From assembly GCA_030597345.1 (NCBI GenBank), contig JAUVSA010000002.1:1-25954 (forward strand): 25,954 bases of DNA. The letters are read 5' to 3'. The position numbers were made by a program, and so were the translations under genes. Of the stretch, positions 13,499-21,172 are shown in pieces (position 1 is the first letter of the stretch; each line of letters opens with the position of its first letter). The notes beneath the pieces were generated by a model. The model saw only the letters and a program-made list of their open reading frames with translations. It did not search any database and was not told the DNA's origin. Origin of the DNA: Bacillota bacterium (lineage in GTDB: Bacteria > Armatimonadota > Hebobacteria > Hebobacterales > Hebobacteraceae).

Positions 13499-14292
13499 GA
13501 CCGAGCCCCATGGCCGTTCAGTGCCGCGGCTACGAGGTCTACGAGGCCGTCGAACGGGTTATTCGCGTACGACTCTATTCCGCCCTTGTCGCAGAGCACG
13601 GAGAGGGCGGGATCAACCGGAATGCTGGCGAGCACCGGCAGCCCGTCCGCGCGGGCGGCATTGCTCCCGGGGCATGGTCCGAAAAGCTCGATGCGAGCTC
13701 CACACTCTGGGCACATGATGTGGGTCAAGTTCTCCACGATGCCGATGATAGGCACCTTCATCAGGGTGCCCATCTTGATCGCCTTGCGAACGATCATCCC
13801 GACCAGTTCCTGCGGGGAGGAGACGACCACCATGCCGTTTAGCGGAAGCCGCTGCATGACGGTGAGCGGGACGTCGGAGGTGCCTGGCGGGAGATCGATG
13901 AAGAGGTAGCGAACACCGCTCCAGTCCACATCGGTGACGAATTGCTCCACCGTCTTGGCGACCAGCGGACCGCGCCAAACGACGGGGTCGTCTTCGTTCT
14001 CCATGAGGAGGTTGAGGGACATGATGCGGATGCCGAGGTCTCGGGTGAGCGCGGGGGCCAATCGCTCGCTATCGCTGCTGACCGCGCGGCGCACGCCAAA
14101 CATGCGTGGGATACTGGGTCCAGTGACATCCGCGTCGAGGATGCCCACGGAAAGGCCCTTGCGCGCGAACGCGACGGCGAGGAGGGCGGCCACAAGAGAC
14201 TTGCCTACCCCTCCCTTGCCGCTGATGACGCCCAAACACCGCATATCAGGCGGCAGGTGCTGGGCGAGACTCAGCTGTTCATCAGCAGCCAT
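13495..14292 (-). CDS. mrp: Mrp/NBP35-family Fe-S cluster carrier ATPase
   Basis: A 265-residue ATPase. Walker A SGKGGVGKS is at residues 24-32, DADVTGPSIPRMFG at 53-65, and the LFIDLPPGTSDVPLT block at about 129-143. CPECG (Cys193, Cys196) is the inter-subunit Fe-S ligand pair conserved in Mrp/NBP35 dimers. It binds and transfers [4Fe-4S] clusters. I chose the ATG at 14292 because GGGAG lies 6 nt upstream; ATGs at 14310 and 14349 are in frame but lack a site. It heads the MBL/NifX/radical SAM set. Its promoter carries the same palindrome as the metal-uptake operon, so its expression is likely tied to the same signal. Confidence 0.93.
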   Translation of the reverse strand: MAADEQLSLAQHLPPDMRCLGVISGKGGVGKSLVAALLAVAFARKGLSVGILDADVTGPSIPRMFGVRRAVSSDSERLAPALTRDLGIRIMSLNLLMENEDDPVVWRGPLVAKTVEQFVTDVDWSGVRYLFIDLPPGTSDVPLTVMQRLPLNGMVVVSSPQELVGMIVRKAIKMGTLMKVPIIGIVENLTHIMCPECGARIELFGPCPGSNAARADGLPVLASIPVDPALSVLCDKGGIESYANNPFDGLVDLVAAALNGHGARS

Positions 14293-14376
14293 GGACTGCT
14301 CCCTCGTCATCGTCGGCCATAGTCGCGCAGCAGTAGGGAGAAACGCCATCCGGCCGTTGTCTGCACCTAGGCGCTA

Positions 14377-14406
14377 ACTGTAAGTTACATATTGTTTGGC
14401 AGTCAA
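14377..14406 (-). promoter_or_regulatory. Candidate sigma-70 promoter of mrp
   Basis: On the minus strand TTGACT (14406-14401) is followed after 18 nt by TACAGT (14382-14377). The -35 is strong; the -10 matches 4 of 6 positions. The palindrome 14379-14389 overlaps the -10, which suggests repression by occlusion. Confidence 0.55.
14379..14389 (-). promoter_or_regulatory. 11-bp palindromic operator at the mrp promoter
   Basis: TGTAAGTTACA is a perfect palindrome identical (as its reverse complement) to the core of the site at 4931-4945. Both overlap core promoter positions. The adjacent PadR gene makes its product an obvious candidate binder. Confidence 0.65.
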
Positions 14407-14448
14407 CTCTCATCGTCTTATCCAACAGGGCAATAGAGAAACCGACGC

Positions 14449-14889
14449 CTAGGTACTACCGGGACCGGCGGCAGCAGTGGATCGGAGGCCCACCTTCAGG
14501 GCCTTGCGGCTCCCCCGGAGGAGGCCGTTAATGGCGGAGGTGATGCTCTCCATTACCTCGACCCACTCGCCGAGGTGCTCGCGGCCCCGGGGTGTCAGCG
14601 TGTAGAGGCGACGGGCAGGTCCGCCGCCGCTCGTGTCCCACGTCGAGGTAACGCATCCCGTACTCTCCAGGCGGCGCAGAGCGCGATAGACGGCGGCCCC
14701 GTCGAGTCCGGCGTGAGTAACGGCCATGGGTTCCGCTTCCGCCGCGATCTGGTAGCCGTGGGCGGTGCCCAAGCGTGCCAGGGTGAGCAAGACGATTGGC
14801 TCGCAGAACCGATACAGATTCCCCATTTCGCAGGAGCAGGGCCTGCCCCCCGACTCTTCTCTGTGGCGTCGTCCGTGTCTATGTCGCAT
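14449..14889 (-). CDS. PadR-family transcriptional regulator with Cys-containing N-terminus
   Basis: A 146-residue winged-helix regulator. The PadR core is clear: EPIVLLTLARLGTAHGYQIA, GLDGAAVYRALRRLESTGCV, and the wing YTLTPRGREHL. The N-terminus is extended and carries RPCSCEMGNLYRFCEP (Cys18, Cys20, Cys29), which could coordinate a metal or an Fe-S cluster and act as the sensor; PadR proteins normally sense small molecules through their core. The ATG at 14889 follows a weak AGGT site. A near-consensus promoter and an ATGTACAT element lie directly upstream, so autoregulation is likely. It stands between the NifB/TonB operon and mrp, and is the only DNA-binding regulator in the window apart from the winged-helix/methyltransferase fusion. 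Confidence 0.88.
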   Translation of the reverse strand: MRHRHGRRHREESGGRPCSCEMGNLYRFCEPIVLLTLARLGTAHGYQIAAEAEPMAVTHAGLDGAAVYRALRRLESTGCVTSTWDTSGGGPARRLYTLTPRGREHLGEWVEVMESITSAINGLLRGSRKALKVGLRSTAAAGPGST

Positions 14890-14903
14890 GGCTGCTACCT
14901 GCA

Positions 14904-14911
14904 ATGTACAT
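14904..14911 (-). promoter_or_regulatory. ATGTACAT palindrome at the padR start point
   Basis: A perfect 8-bp palindrome at the predicted start point of the padR transcript. Characterised PadR repressors recognise ATGT...ACAT half-sites with varied spacing; this site and the ATGT-N5-ACAT palindrome at 4932-4944 both use these half-sites. Confidence 0.45.
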
Positions 14912-14915
14912 CTAT

Positions 14916-14943
14916 AGTATACCCGAGAAACGCCCTTTGTCAA
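14916..14943 (-). promoter_or_regulatory. Near-consensus sigma-70 promoter of padR
   Basis: On the minus strand TTGACA (14943-14938), a perfect -35, is followed after 16 nt by TATACT (14921-14916), a 5 of 6 match to the -10. The start point is predicted near 14909. Confidence 0.8.
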
Positions 14944-14973
14944 CCCCTGTTTTCTCCACCCAGGCCCCTTTTC

Positions 14974-15780
14974 TCACTCTGGCGCTGATACCGCCTGGCT
15001 CCGGCTCGGCGCCTGGCTCCGGTAGCGCACCTTGAAGCCGACGGCCCGCGCCGGGCAGCCCGTAATGCAGTCGCCGCACACAACGCAGTCGGCAGTCCCA
15101 GGCGTGGTGTACGTTCGGCATTCTCGTGGGTACTTCTCGCAGTCCCTGCATTTGGCCTTCTCCCGACCGAGGCGCAGAAAACTGATGCGATTGCCCAGGG
15201 TGAGGAGGGCGCCAAGAGGGCACAGGTAGCGACACCACGCACGCGTGAGGACAAGCGCCAGCACGACGCCACCGACTATAAGGACAACGCGGATCTGAGA
15301 GGGGAGATCGTAGGTGAGCCAGGAGACTCGCACCGCGTCGAGGCTCCAATTGGCCTGCCCGCGCACCGGAATGGCAAACCGCTCGTTGAGCACGTAGAAC
15401 GCAGCCACGGCGACTGCCAGCATGACGTACTTGACACCCTTCAGCCAGCGATCCGCTCGGCCGAAGCGGGGCAGGCGCAGCGCCCGGAGCTTGGGTATCC
15501 GGCCCAAGAGATCCTGAAGCGTCCCCATGGGGCACCCCCACCCACAGAAGACACGCCCACCGATAAGCCCGGAGATCACGATAAACCCTATCGCCCACGG
15601 CAGAAGCCAGACGCCGGGGCAGACGCGTATGGGGCAAGAGGTACAGGACATGAAGGGGACGCCGTAGGGGCAGCGGAGGGCGCCGACGAGCAGCCACTCG
15701 CCGGTGAGCGCGAGCGCGCCGAGCTGAACAACTTGTCGGACGGGAGCGATCAGCCTCTGCGGCGTACGGGCCTGGCTCAC
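14974..15780 (-). CDS. NapH/NosR-like membrane polyferredoxin
   Basis: A 268-residue inner-membrane iron-sulfur protein. Cys-rich family motifs appear in order: SCTSCPIRVCPG (46-56), CGWGCPMGTLQDL (79-91), CRYLCPLGALL (183-193), CRDCEKYPREC (211-221) and a ferredoxin set CVVCGDCITGCP (Cys232, 235, 238, 242). Membrane segments are interspersed (about 16-36, 57-77, 116-131, 164-180). NapH/NosR-type proteins pass electrons between quinol and periplasmic or cytoplasmic acceptors. The GTG at 15780 has AGAGGAG upstream and overlaps the TPR stop by 4 nt. As the last gene of the NifB/TonB operon it could supply reducing power to NifB or to a periplasmic metal reductase; this is inference. Confidence 0.9.
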   Translation of the reverse strand: MSQARTPQRLIAPVRQVVQLGALALTGEWLLVGALRCPYGVPFMSCTSCPIRVCPGVWLLPWAIGFIVISGLIGGRVFCGWGCPMGTLQDLLGRIPKLRALRLPRFGRADRWLKGVKYVMLAVAVAAFYVLNERFAIPVRGQANWSLDAVRVSWLTYDLPSQIRVVLIVGGVVLALVLTRAWCRYLCPLGALLTLGNRISFLRLGREKAKCRDCEKYPRECRTYTTPGTADCVVCGDCITGCPARAVGFKVRYRSQAPSRSQAVSAPE

Positions 15781-17258
15781 GAAGGGGACTCCTCTGGAGG
15801 CGAAAAGACCTGGTTCAGCGCGGATTCCCGCGCCCGGGCATTGGCGATGGCCGTTTGCGCCTCTTCTGCCCAGGGGGTTTCGGGGTAGTCCTTGATGGCC
15901 CTTTGCCAAGCGGCGACGGCGAGGTCGGGGCGGCCGCGAAGGTGCTGGCAGAGGCCGAGCCTGAAAGCGGCCTCGGCCTGAAGCGGATTCGGTCTTCCGG
16001 CCGTCAACACGTACATCACCTTCAGATACTCCTTGCTGGCGACCAGCGGGAGGCCGCAGTCAACGAGCTGCCCCGCGAGGTGAAAGCGCTTGACCAGGCC
16101 GGAGGGCATGGCGGGAGGCAGTTCGGGGCTGGGTGTGCCGGCGTCAGAGGAGAAGGCATCGGTGACGCCTACCGCGGTGAGTGCGCGGCTGGCGCGATCG
16201 GCCCAGGGAGAGTCGGGCCAGTCGGCGAGGAGGCAACGCCACTGCCGGGAGGCGGCGTTGTGATCTCCGAGCCGGTAGGCGCAGACTCCCATGCGGTAGC
16301 GCGCGTAGGGCTTGTGGAGATTCTCGCCTCCGCGGGGGGTGTAGAGGTCGCAGAGGACCTTGGCGTACTCCTGGAGTGCGTAGACGACGATGCCGTTCTC
16401 GAACAGGTCCTCCGCGTAGCTGAGACCTCGGTCGGGCTGGGTGCGGTTACCTCGGGAGGGCTGCCACTCGGTGTCGAGGTCGGGCAGTGAGGGGGCGGAC
16501 GCGTAGAGCCCGATCGTGTTCAGCACGGCCTCCCAGGCGACGATTCCGGCGCGCGCATTCCGGGCGTCCGGGGAATCCGGGTGCTCTTGCACCACTTGTC
16601 GCCACTGCTCGATGGCGCGCTCGGGCTGGCCGAGCAAGACCTGGCAGGTTCCGACGCGGAAGCGGGCAAGCGGCGCTAGGGGGCTGTCGGGAAACAGGCT
16701 CGGTATCTTGAGCCAGTCTCGGATGGCGAAAACGTAGTGACCAACGGAGAAGTCGCCCTGCGCGATGTTGAACTGGCGCTGATCCGGCTTGGTTTCAGGC
16801 AACAGGTAGGGCTGGGGCTCTTCTGCCGCCTTCTCGGGAACCTGCTTCCCAAGCAGTTCGAGGGACTCCCGGGCGCGCACCCCCCACTCCTCCTCCGGAT
16901 ACCGAAGGGCGGCCTCCTGCCAGCGGGAGACGGCGACATCAGAACGCCCATGCCGGAGCGCCAGCGCGCCGATCTGGTAGAGGGCGCGGGCCTCCTGGTC
17001 GGAAGGACCGAAGTAGTAGAGAATCTGTATCCATCGCCGGATGGCTTCGTCCCAGTCCTCGCAGTCCGTCATCTCCTCGGCGACACGGACCTGTACCGCG
17101 ATGGACTTGGTGTCGCTCCCGGCGGCAGCGGCCTGGGGCAGCAGCACTGCGAACAGCAATAGGGCGCTGAAGGTAGGTACAAGCAGGCGCATCAGGCGCG
17201 CGCCAGGCGATCTCGGCGAAGCCGGGCTGATAGGTTCCACTGGCCTGACAGGTGTCAC
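15777..17258 (-). CDS. Exported TPR-repeat protein
   Basis: A 493-residue protein. A hydrophobic segment at about 22-45 (LMRLLVPTFSALLLFAVLLP then QAAAA) acts as signal peptide or anchor, after a Pro/Arg-rich N-region. At least six TPR-like units follow, for example ARALYQIGALALRHGRSDVA, ARFRVGTCQVLLGQPERAI and AAFRLGLCQHLRGRPDLAV. The layout recalls YbgF/CpoB-type periplasmic proteins of Tol-Pal/TonB systems. The GTG at 17258 is preceded by AGGAG at 6 nt and overlaps the upstream stop by 4 nt; the ATG at 17192 would start directly at the signal peptide but has no ribosome site. A scaffold linking TonB or the binding proteins is plausible; no specific partner can be named. Confidence 0.85.
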   Translation of the reverse strand: MTPVRPVEPISPASPRSPGARLMRLLVPTFSALLLFAVLLPQAAAAGSDTKSIAVQVRVAEEMTDCEDWDEAIRRWIQILYYFGPSDQEARALYQIGALALRHGRSDVAVSRWQEAALRYPEEEWGVRARESLELLGKQVPEKAAEEPQPYLLPETKPDQRQFNIAQGDFSVGHYVFAIRDWLKIPSLFPDSPLAPLARFRVGTCQVLLGQPERAIEQWRQVVQEHPDSPDARNARAGIVAWEAVLNTIGLYASAPSLPDLDTEWQPSRGNRTQPDRGLSYAEDLFENGIVVYALQEYAKVLCDLYTPRGGENLHKPYARYRMGVCAYRLGDHNAASRQWRCLLADWPDSPWADRASRALTAVGVTDAFSSDAGTPSPELPPAMPSGLVKRFHLAGQLVDCGLPLVASKEYLKVMYVLTAGRPNPLQAEAAFRLGLCQHLRGRPDLAVAAWQRAIKDYPETPWAEEAQTAIANARARESALNQVFSPPEESPS

Positions 17259-18292
17259 TGGTCTCTCCTCTTTTGGGGGTCGGGGGTGGCGGGGCCGGGG
17301 GCGCGCCCTCCCGCGCGGTCGCCGCCTGCCCTCAATGCAGGGCCGCCCTGAGCGCCGCGGGGGCCGGCCTTCATCCGGAAGAGCGGTCGGTAGTGCGCCG
17401 CCCGCGAAGACAGCTTGTGGATGTAGCCATGTTTCTCGCACAGTTCGAGCCCCAGCTCGCCGGTCAGGAGGGAGATGTAGCGAGCGACCAGCTCCGGCTG
17501 GGAGGAGCCGGCGAGCGGGGCGACTCGCTGAGGGATGGCGCCGTGCCCTTCCTTCATAGAGGCCATGACTTTGACCGGGATGGGGAGAACTTCCACCTTG
17601 TCCCTGGTTTCGGAGACTGTGGTCATGCTGAGCCGTGTCACGCCGGCGTGGGCGCGCCCCTCGATCACCGGCGGGAAGACCTTCCAGCCGCAGTCGTGGG
17701 CCTCGATGGCGTTGCTGACGAATCCCTCCCAGATGCCGGGCTCAATCACATCGTCGGCGGTCTCGAGGAGGAACTGCACCACCTTCCCAGAGGGCCCCGA
17801 GGAGGTGGGGGAGTAAACCGTCTTGATGTCGGGGCGCTTCGGGTCTTCGAGGCCGCGAACCCGGCCGGGGTTTCCCGGGGGGACGATGATGACGTAGGGG
17901 TCGAGCGCGAACACCTGGGGTTTTCCGGCGAGCCGGTCGGCTTCTGACAGGTCGAACCAGCCGGGGCCGGAGCGCCCGACGAGGATATCCACCCCCCGCG
18001 GTCGGGCCTGGAGAGTTGCGATCAGATGTTCCACCGGCGCAGAGGAATAGGTGATACGGCATTCCGCCAGCTTCTCAAACCGGCGGTTGAACTCAAGGAG
18101 AAAGTCGTAGTTGCCCCCGCAAGACCAGACCAGGAGCTTGGGCCGCCGACCCAACAGGCCGCCTCCAGTGCAGCCGGCCACCAGAGACGCGGCCGCCCCG
18201 CCGGCGAGGAGACGCAGTACGTCCCGTCGCGTCAGGCAGTCGTCGCGGCCCTTGTCGCACTTGGGGCGCTTGTGCAGCTCTGTGGTGCGCAT
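17255..18292 (-). CDS. Tat-type lipoprotein, ModA-like solute-binding protein
   Basis: A 345-residue extracytoplasmic binding protein. TRRDVL (Arg22, Arg23) with a following hydrophobic stretch is a twin-arginine signal, and LVAGC puts a lipobox Cys at 41. The body is a type II periplasmic binding fold of the molybdate/tungstate/iron class: KLLVWSCGGNYDF, VDILVGRSGP, FALDPYVIIVPPGNPGRVRG, then VYSPTSSGPSGK. The C-terminus ends in a Gly/Arg/Pro-rich tail. The ATG at 18292 has GGAGG 9 nt upstream and overlaps the end of nifB by 61 nt. Tat export implies folding, possibly with a cofactor, before crossing the membrane. No modB or modC gene accompanies it. Confidence 0.85.
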   Translation of the reverse strand: MRTTELHKRPKCDKGRDDCLTRRDVLRLLAGGAAASLVAGCTGGGLLGRRPKLLVWSCGGNYDFLLEFNRRFEKLAECRITYSSAPVEHLIATLQARPRGVDILVGRSGPGWFDLSEADRLAGKPQVFALDPYVIIVPPGNPGRVRGLEDPKRPDIKTVYSPTSSGPSGKVVQFLLETADDVIEPGIWEGFVSNAIEAHDCGWKVFPPVIEGRAHAGVTRLSMTTVSETRDKVEVLPIPVKVMASMKEGHGAIPQRVAPLAGSSQPELVARYISLLTGELGLELCEKHGYIHKLSSRAAHYRPLFRMKAGPRGAQGGPALRAGGDRAGGRAPGPATPDPQKRRDQ

Positions 18293-19158
18293 GTCTGACA
18301 TCCTCCGGTGCCGAGCAGCGGAGGCCGGATGACATCCGCGGGGCACTGGGTGCATCCCCGAAACTGGGGTATCCACCGCTCACACTCTTGCTGAATGGCC
18401 TGCAGTTCGATCCGGCTAGGGGCGCGGCGGGCCCGCATCCGGCCGCGGGGGATAAGGGGCATGATGTTGTGTCGGTGCGCGCCCAGCTCGGCCGCACGGC
18501 GGGCGACTTCAACGAGCGACACATCGTTTATCCCCGGGACCAGTACCGAGTTCACTTTGATAAGAAGCCCTGCCTCAGAGGCAGCCGCGAGGCCCCGCCA
18601 TTGACGCGCCAGGATTTCGCCAGCCACCTCCGGCCCGGCAACTCGTGCGCCGTCGAGATCGGCCCAGGCGTATAGCTCGGAGGCAGTCTCTGGATCGGCG
18701 GTGTTGATGGTGACCGTGAGTGAGCGTAGGCCGCTGCGGAGTAAGCGGGGCAACGAATCGGCGAGCAGCAGTCCGTTGGTGCTCAGGCAGAGCATGATCT
18801 CGGGATGGGATGTGCCGATCAGGTCCAGTGTCTCGAAGGTCTCGGAGTTGGCGAGCGGCTCCCCGGGTCCAGCGATGCCGGCCACACGAAGCCAGCCGCG
18901 CGCGGCAACAGCGGCGACGAGCTCGGCTGCCTCCCGCGGCGAGATGACTCGTTTGGCCGTGCCCGGACCACCGAGGGCAGCGGCGCGGCGGCCAACGGCC
19001 CGCTCGCAATAAGTGCAACCCAGGTTGCACCGCGGCGCAACGGGGAGATGCATTCGGCCGTACCGAAGCCCTGCCTCCTCCGAGTAGCATGGATGGCTCG
19101 CGGCCAGAGCAGCGATCGACTCTGCGGAGAAGATAGTCTGTGCCTCAGGCGCTGACAA
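18232..19158 (-). CDS. nifB: NifB-family radical SAM protein
   Basis: A 308-residue NifB homologue of the minimal type without a NifX domain. Family blocks run in order: HPCYSEEAGLRYGRMHLPVA (22-41), CNLGCTYC (Cys44, 48, 51; radical SAM cluster), GIAGPGEPLANSETFE (94-109), CLSTNGLLLAD (124-134), LTVTINTADPE (147-157), KVNSVLVPGIND (201-212), HNIMPLI (230-236) and CTQCPADVI (269-277). Cys24 and the CTQC pair correspond to the extra cluster ligands of true NifB, which turns two [4Fe-4S] clusters into the carbide-containing NifB-co. The C-terminus adds CQTCAPQSC (287-295). The start is a TTG at 19158, behind AGGTGAG and overlapping tonB by 14 nt. No nitrogenase genes are present in the window. 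Confidence 0.92.
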   Translation of the reverse strand: MSAPEAQTIFSAESIAALAASHPCYSEEAGLRYGRMHLPVAPRCNLGCTYCERAVGRRAAALGGPGTAKRVISPREAAELVAAVAARGWLRVAGIAGPGEPLANSETFETLDLIGTSHPEIMLCLSTNGLLLADSLPRLLRSGLRSLTVTINTADPETASELYAWADLDGARVAGPEVAGEILARQWRGLAAASEAGLLIKVNSVLVPGINDVSLVEVARRAAELGAHRHNIMPLIPRGRMRARRAPSRIELQAIQQECERWIPQFRGCTQCPADVIRPPLLGTGGCQTCAPQSCTSAPSATRAATTA

Positions 19159-20110
19159 GGCGGAATCTCACCTTGAAGCTGATGGCCATCGGAGCGGGTC
19201 TCCCGTCCTCCAGGGCCGGCGAGAACCACGCCGCGCTCTTCACGTGAGCTAATGCGGCGTCGTCGAGCGCACGGTGCCCGGATGAACGATAGACACGCAC
19301 GTTCTCCGGCCTCCCCTCAGCATTAACCATCAGCCTCAGCACTGTGGTGCCCTCGACCCCTTGCTGACGGGCCTGCTGGGGATAGGGTGGATCGGTCCAG
19401 TTGAGGACCGCGGGAGGACGGGTCACTCCTCTGGGCTTGGGGGAGATGGGCTCGATTATCGGTGCGGGGGCTGGCTCCGCAGACGCTTCGCCGCTCCCCC
19501 CTTCCTGCGCGGTTCCGAACGGTCCCAGGCCGATGGCATCCCCAGTGCCGCCCAGGCCGAACTGCCCCGGTTCGCCCGAGGTGAGTTCGTGGGCTCTTCC
19601 GAAGATCTCGCCGGTGGCGATGAACGGGGCTTCTACCTCGGACTGCCTCACCACCATGTCGGGAGAGAGGGTGGGGCGCTCCAGCGTGATGTCGGCCTGG
19701 TGCTCTGAAGGCCCGTCGAACGCCTCATCGGGCAATACGATCTTGCCGACCCTGGGCGCCGGGGGGGGCCCATCGCGCCTGGCTTCTGCGATGACGACGG
19801 GCTTAGGTTTTGGCTGCAGCTCTGGCCGAGGCAGCGGTGGGGGCGGAGGCAGCTCCTTCTTCGCTAGCTCGAGGTCAATGCTGGGCTGGGAGTCAGCGCA
19901 TACCTTGGGGCAGACCAGTTGGCCGACAGTGCATATGCAGGGCCCCCAGCGGTTAGCAGCGTAGAGTGTCCCGACATGAAGCAGCGCGGACAACACGAAC
20001 GACGCCAGGAGGACACGGCTGCCGTCAGCGTGCCAGGGCCCGGATGGGGGGACGTGAGGTGTGTCGGGAATGGCATTGGATCCGCTGTGAGTTGGCATTT
20101 CGCGCACCAT
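19145..20110 (-). CDS. tonB: TonB-family energy transducer with juxtamembrane Cys cluster
   Basis: A 321-residue TonB. One transmembrane helix (about 32-52, RVLLASFVLSALLHVGTLYA) is followed at once by GPCICTVGQLVCPKVC (Cys58, 60, 67, 71), which is unusual. A Pro/Lys-rich periplasmic spacer (ELPPPPPLPRPELQPKPKP) leads to a Gly/Ser-rich linker and the C-terminal TonB fold from about 245: YPQQARQQGVEGTTVLRLMV, VYRSSGHRALDDAALAHVK and ISFKVRFRL. TonB couples the proton motive force through ExbB/ExbD to outer-membrane receptors. The ATG at 20110 is 1 nt past the exbD stop; an ATG at 20098 is an alternative. The TonB-dependent receptor at the window edge is the likely partner. Confidence 0.92.
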   Translation of the reverse strand: MVREMPTHSGSNAIPDTPHVPPSGPWHADGSRVLLASFVLSALLHVGTLYAANRWGPCICTVGQLVCPKVCADSQPSIDLELAKKELPPPPPLPRPELQPKPKPVVIAEARRDGPPPAPRVGKIVLPDEAFDGPSEHQADITLERPTLSPDMVVRQSEVEAPFIATGEIFGRAHELTSGEPGQFGLGGTGDAIGLGPFGTAQEGGSGEASAEPAPAPIIEPISPKPRGVTRPPAVLNWTDPPYPQQARQQGVEGTTVLRLMVNAEGRPENVRVYRSSGHRALDDAALAHVKSAAWFSPALEDGRPAPMAISFKVRFRLVSA

Positions 20111-20111
20111 C

Positions 20112-20558
<447 letters not shown>

Positions 20559-21172
20559 TTCCACCCTCCGGGACGACTAGGTTGAGGGCCTCCCCGGCGG
20601 CGATCTCCGCGCGCCGGAAGAGGCGGGCCTGCCAGAGGACGAACAGGTTGTACACGATAACCGCAGTGATGGCGACGAAGAGGCCGGCGGCGGTGGCTAT
20701 GAGGGCCTCGGAGATTCCACTGGCGACAACCGCGGGCCCGGCCGCGCCGACCTCTCCGATGGCGCGGAAGGCGTGGATGATACCCAGCACCGTGCCGAAG
20801 AGGCCGATGAAGGGGGAGATGTTGCCGATGGTGCCGACGATGCCGAGGCGCGCGCCGAGCCGAAGACCTTCGCCCGCCAAGATAGCTTGAAGGTGTTCTT
20901 CGACCACCGATCTGGGCCGTCCCCGGCTGGCGAGGGCCGCCCCCACCACGCGCATCACGGGAGCGGGCTCGTCGGGCCACTGAGGGTGCGGATTGCCGCC
21001 CTCGGTGAGGGCCGCCTGGGCGCGCGAGATGACGGCGTGCGGGTCGCGGTCAGCGCGGAGGAAGTGCCACAGCCGCTCGACGAAGATGGCCACTGTGAGC
21101 ACTGAACAGAGACCAAGAGGATACATCACGACGCCGCCTTGCCTGAGGATTTCCAACATAGTCACACACTCC

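Noticed and set aside
12740..13909. Long plus-strand open frame of 389 codons
   Set aside because: It covers parts of both the MBL and mrp genes on the other strand and has no recognisable fold.
18232..19158. MoaA or another molybdopterin radical SAM enzyme
   Set aside because: The HPCYSEE, GIAGPGEPLAN, HNIMPLI and CTQCPAD blocks are specific to NifB and absent from MoaA.
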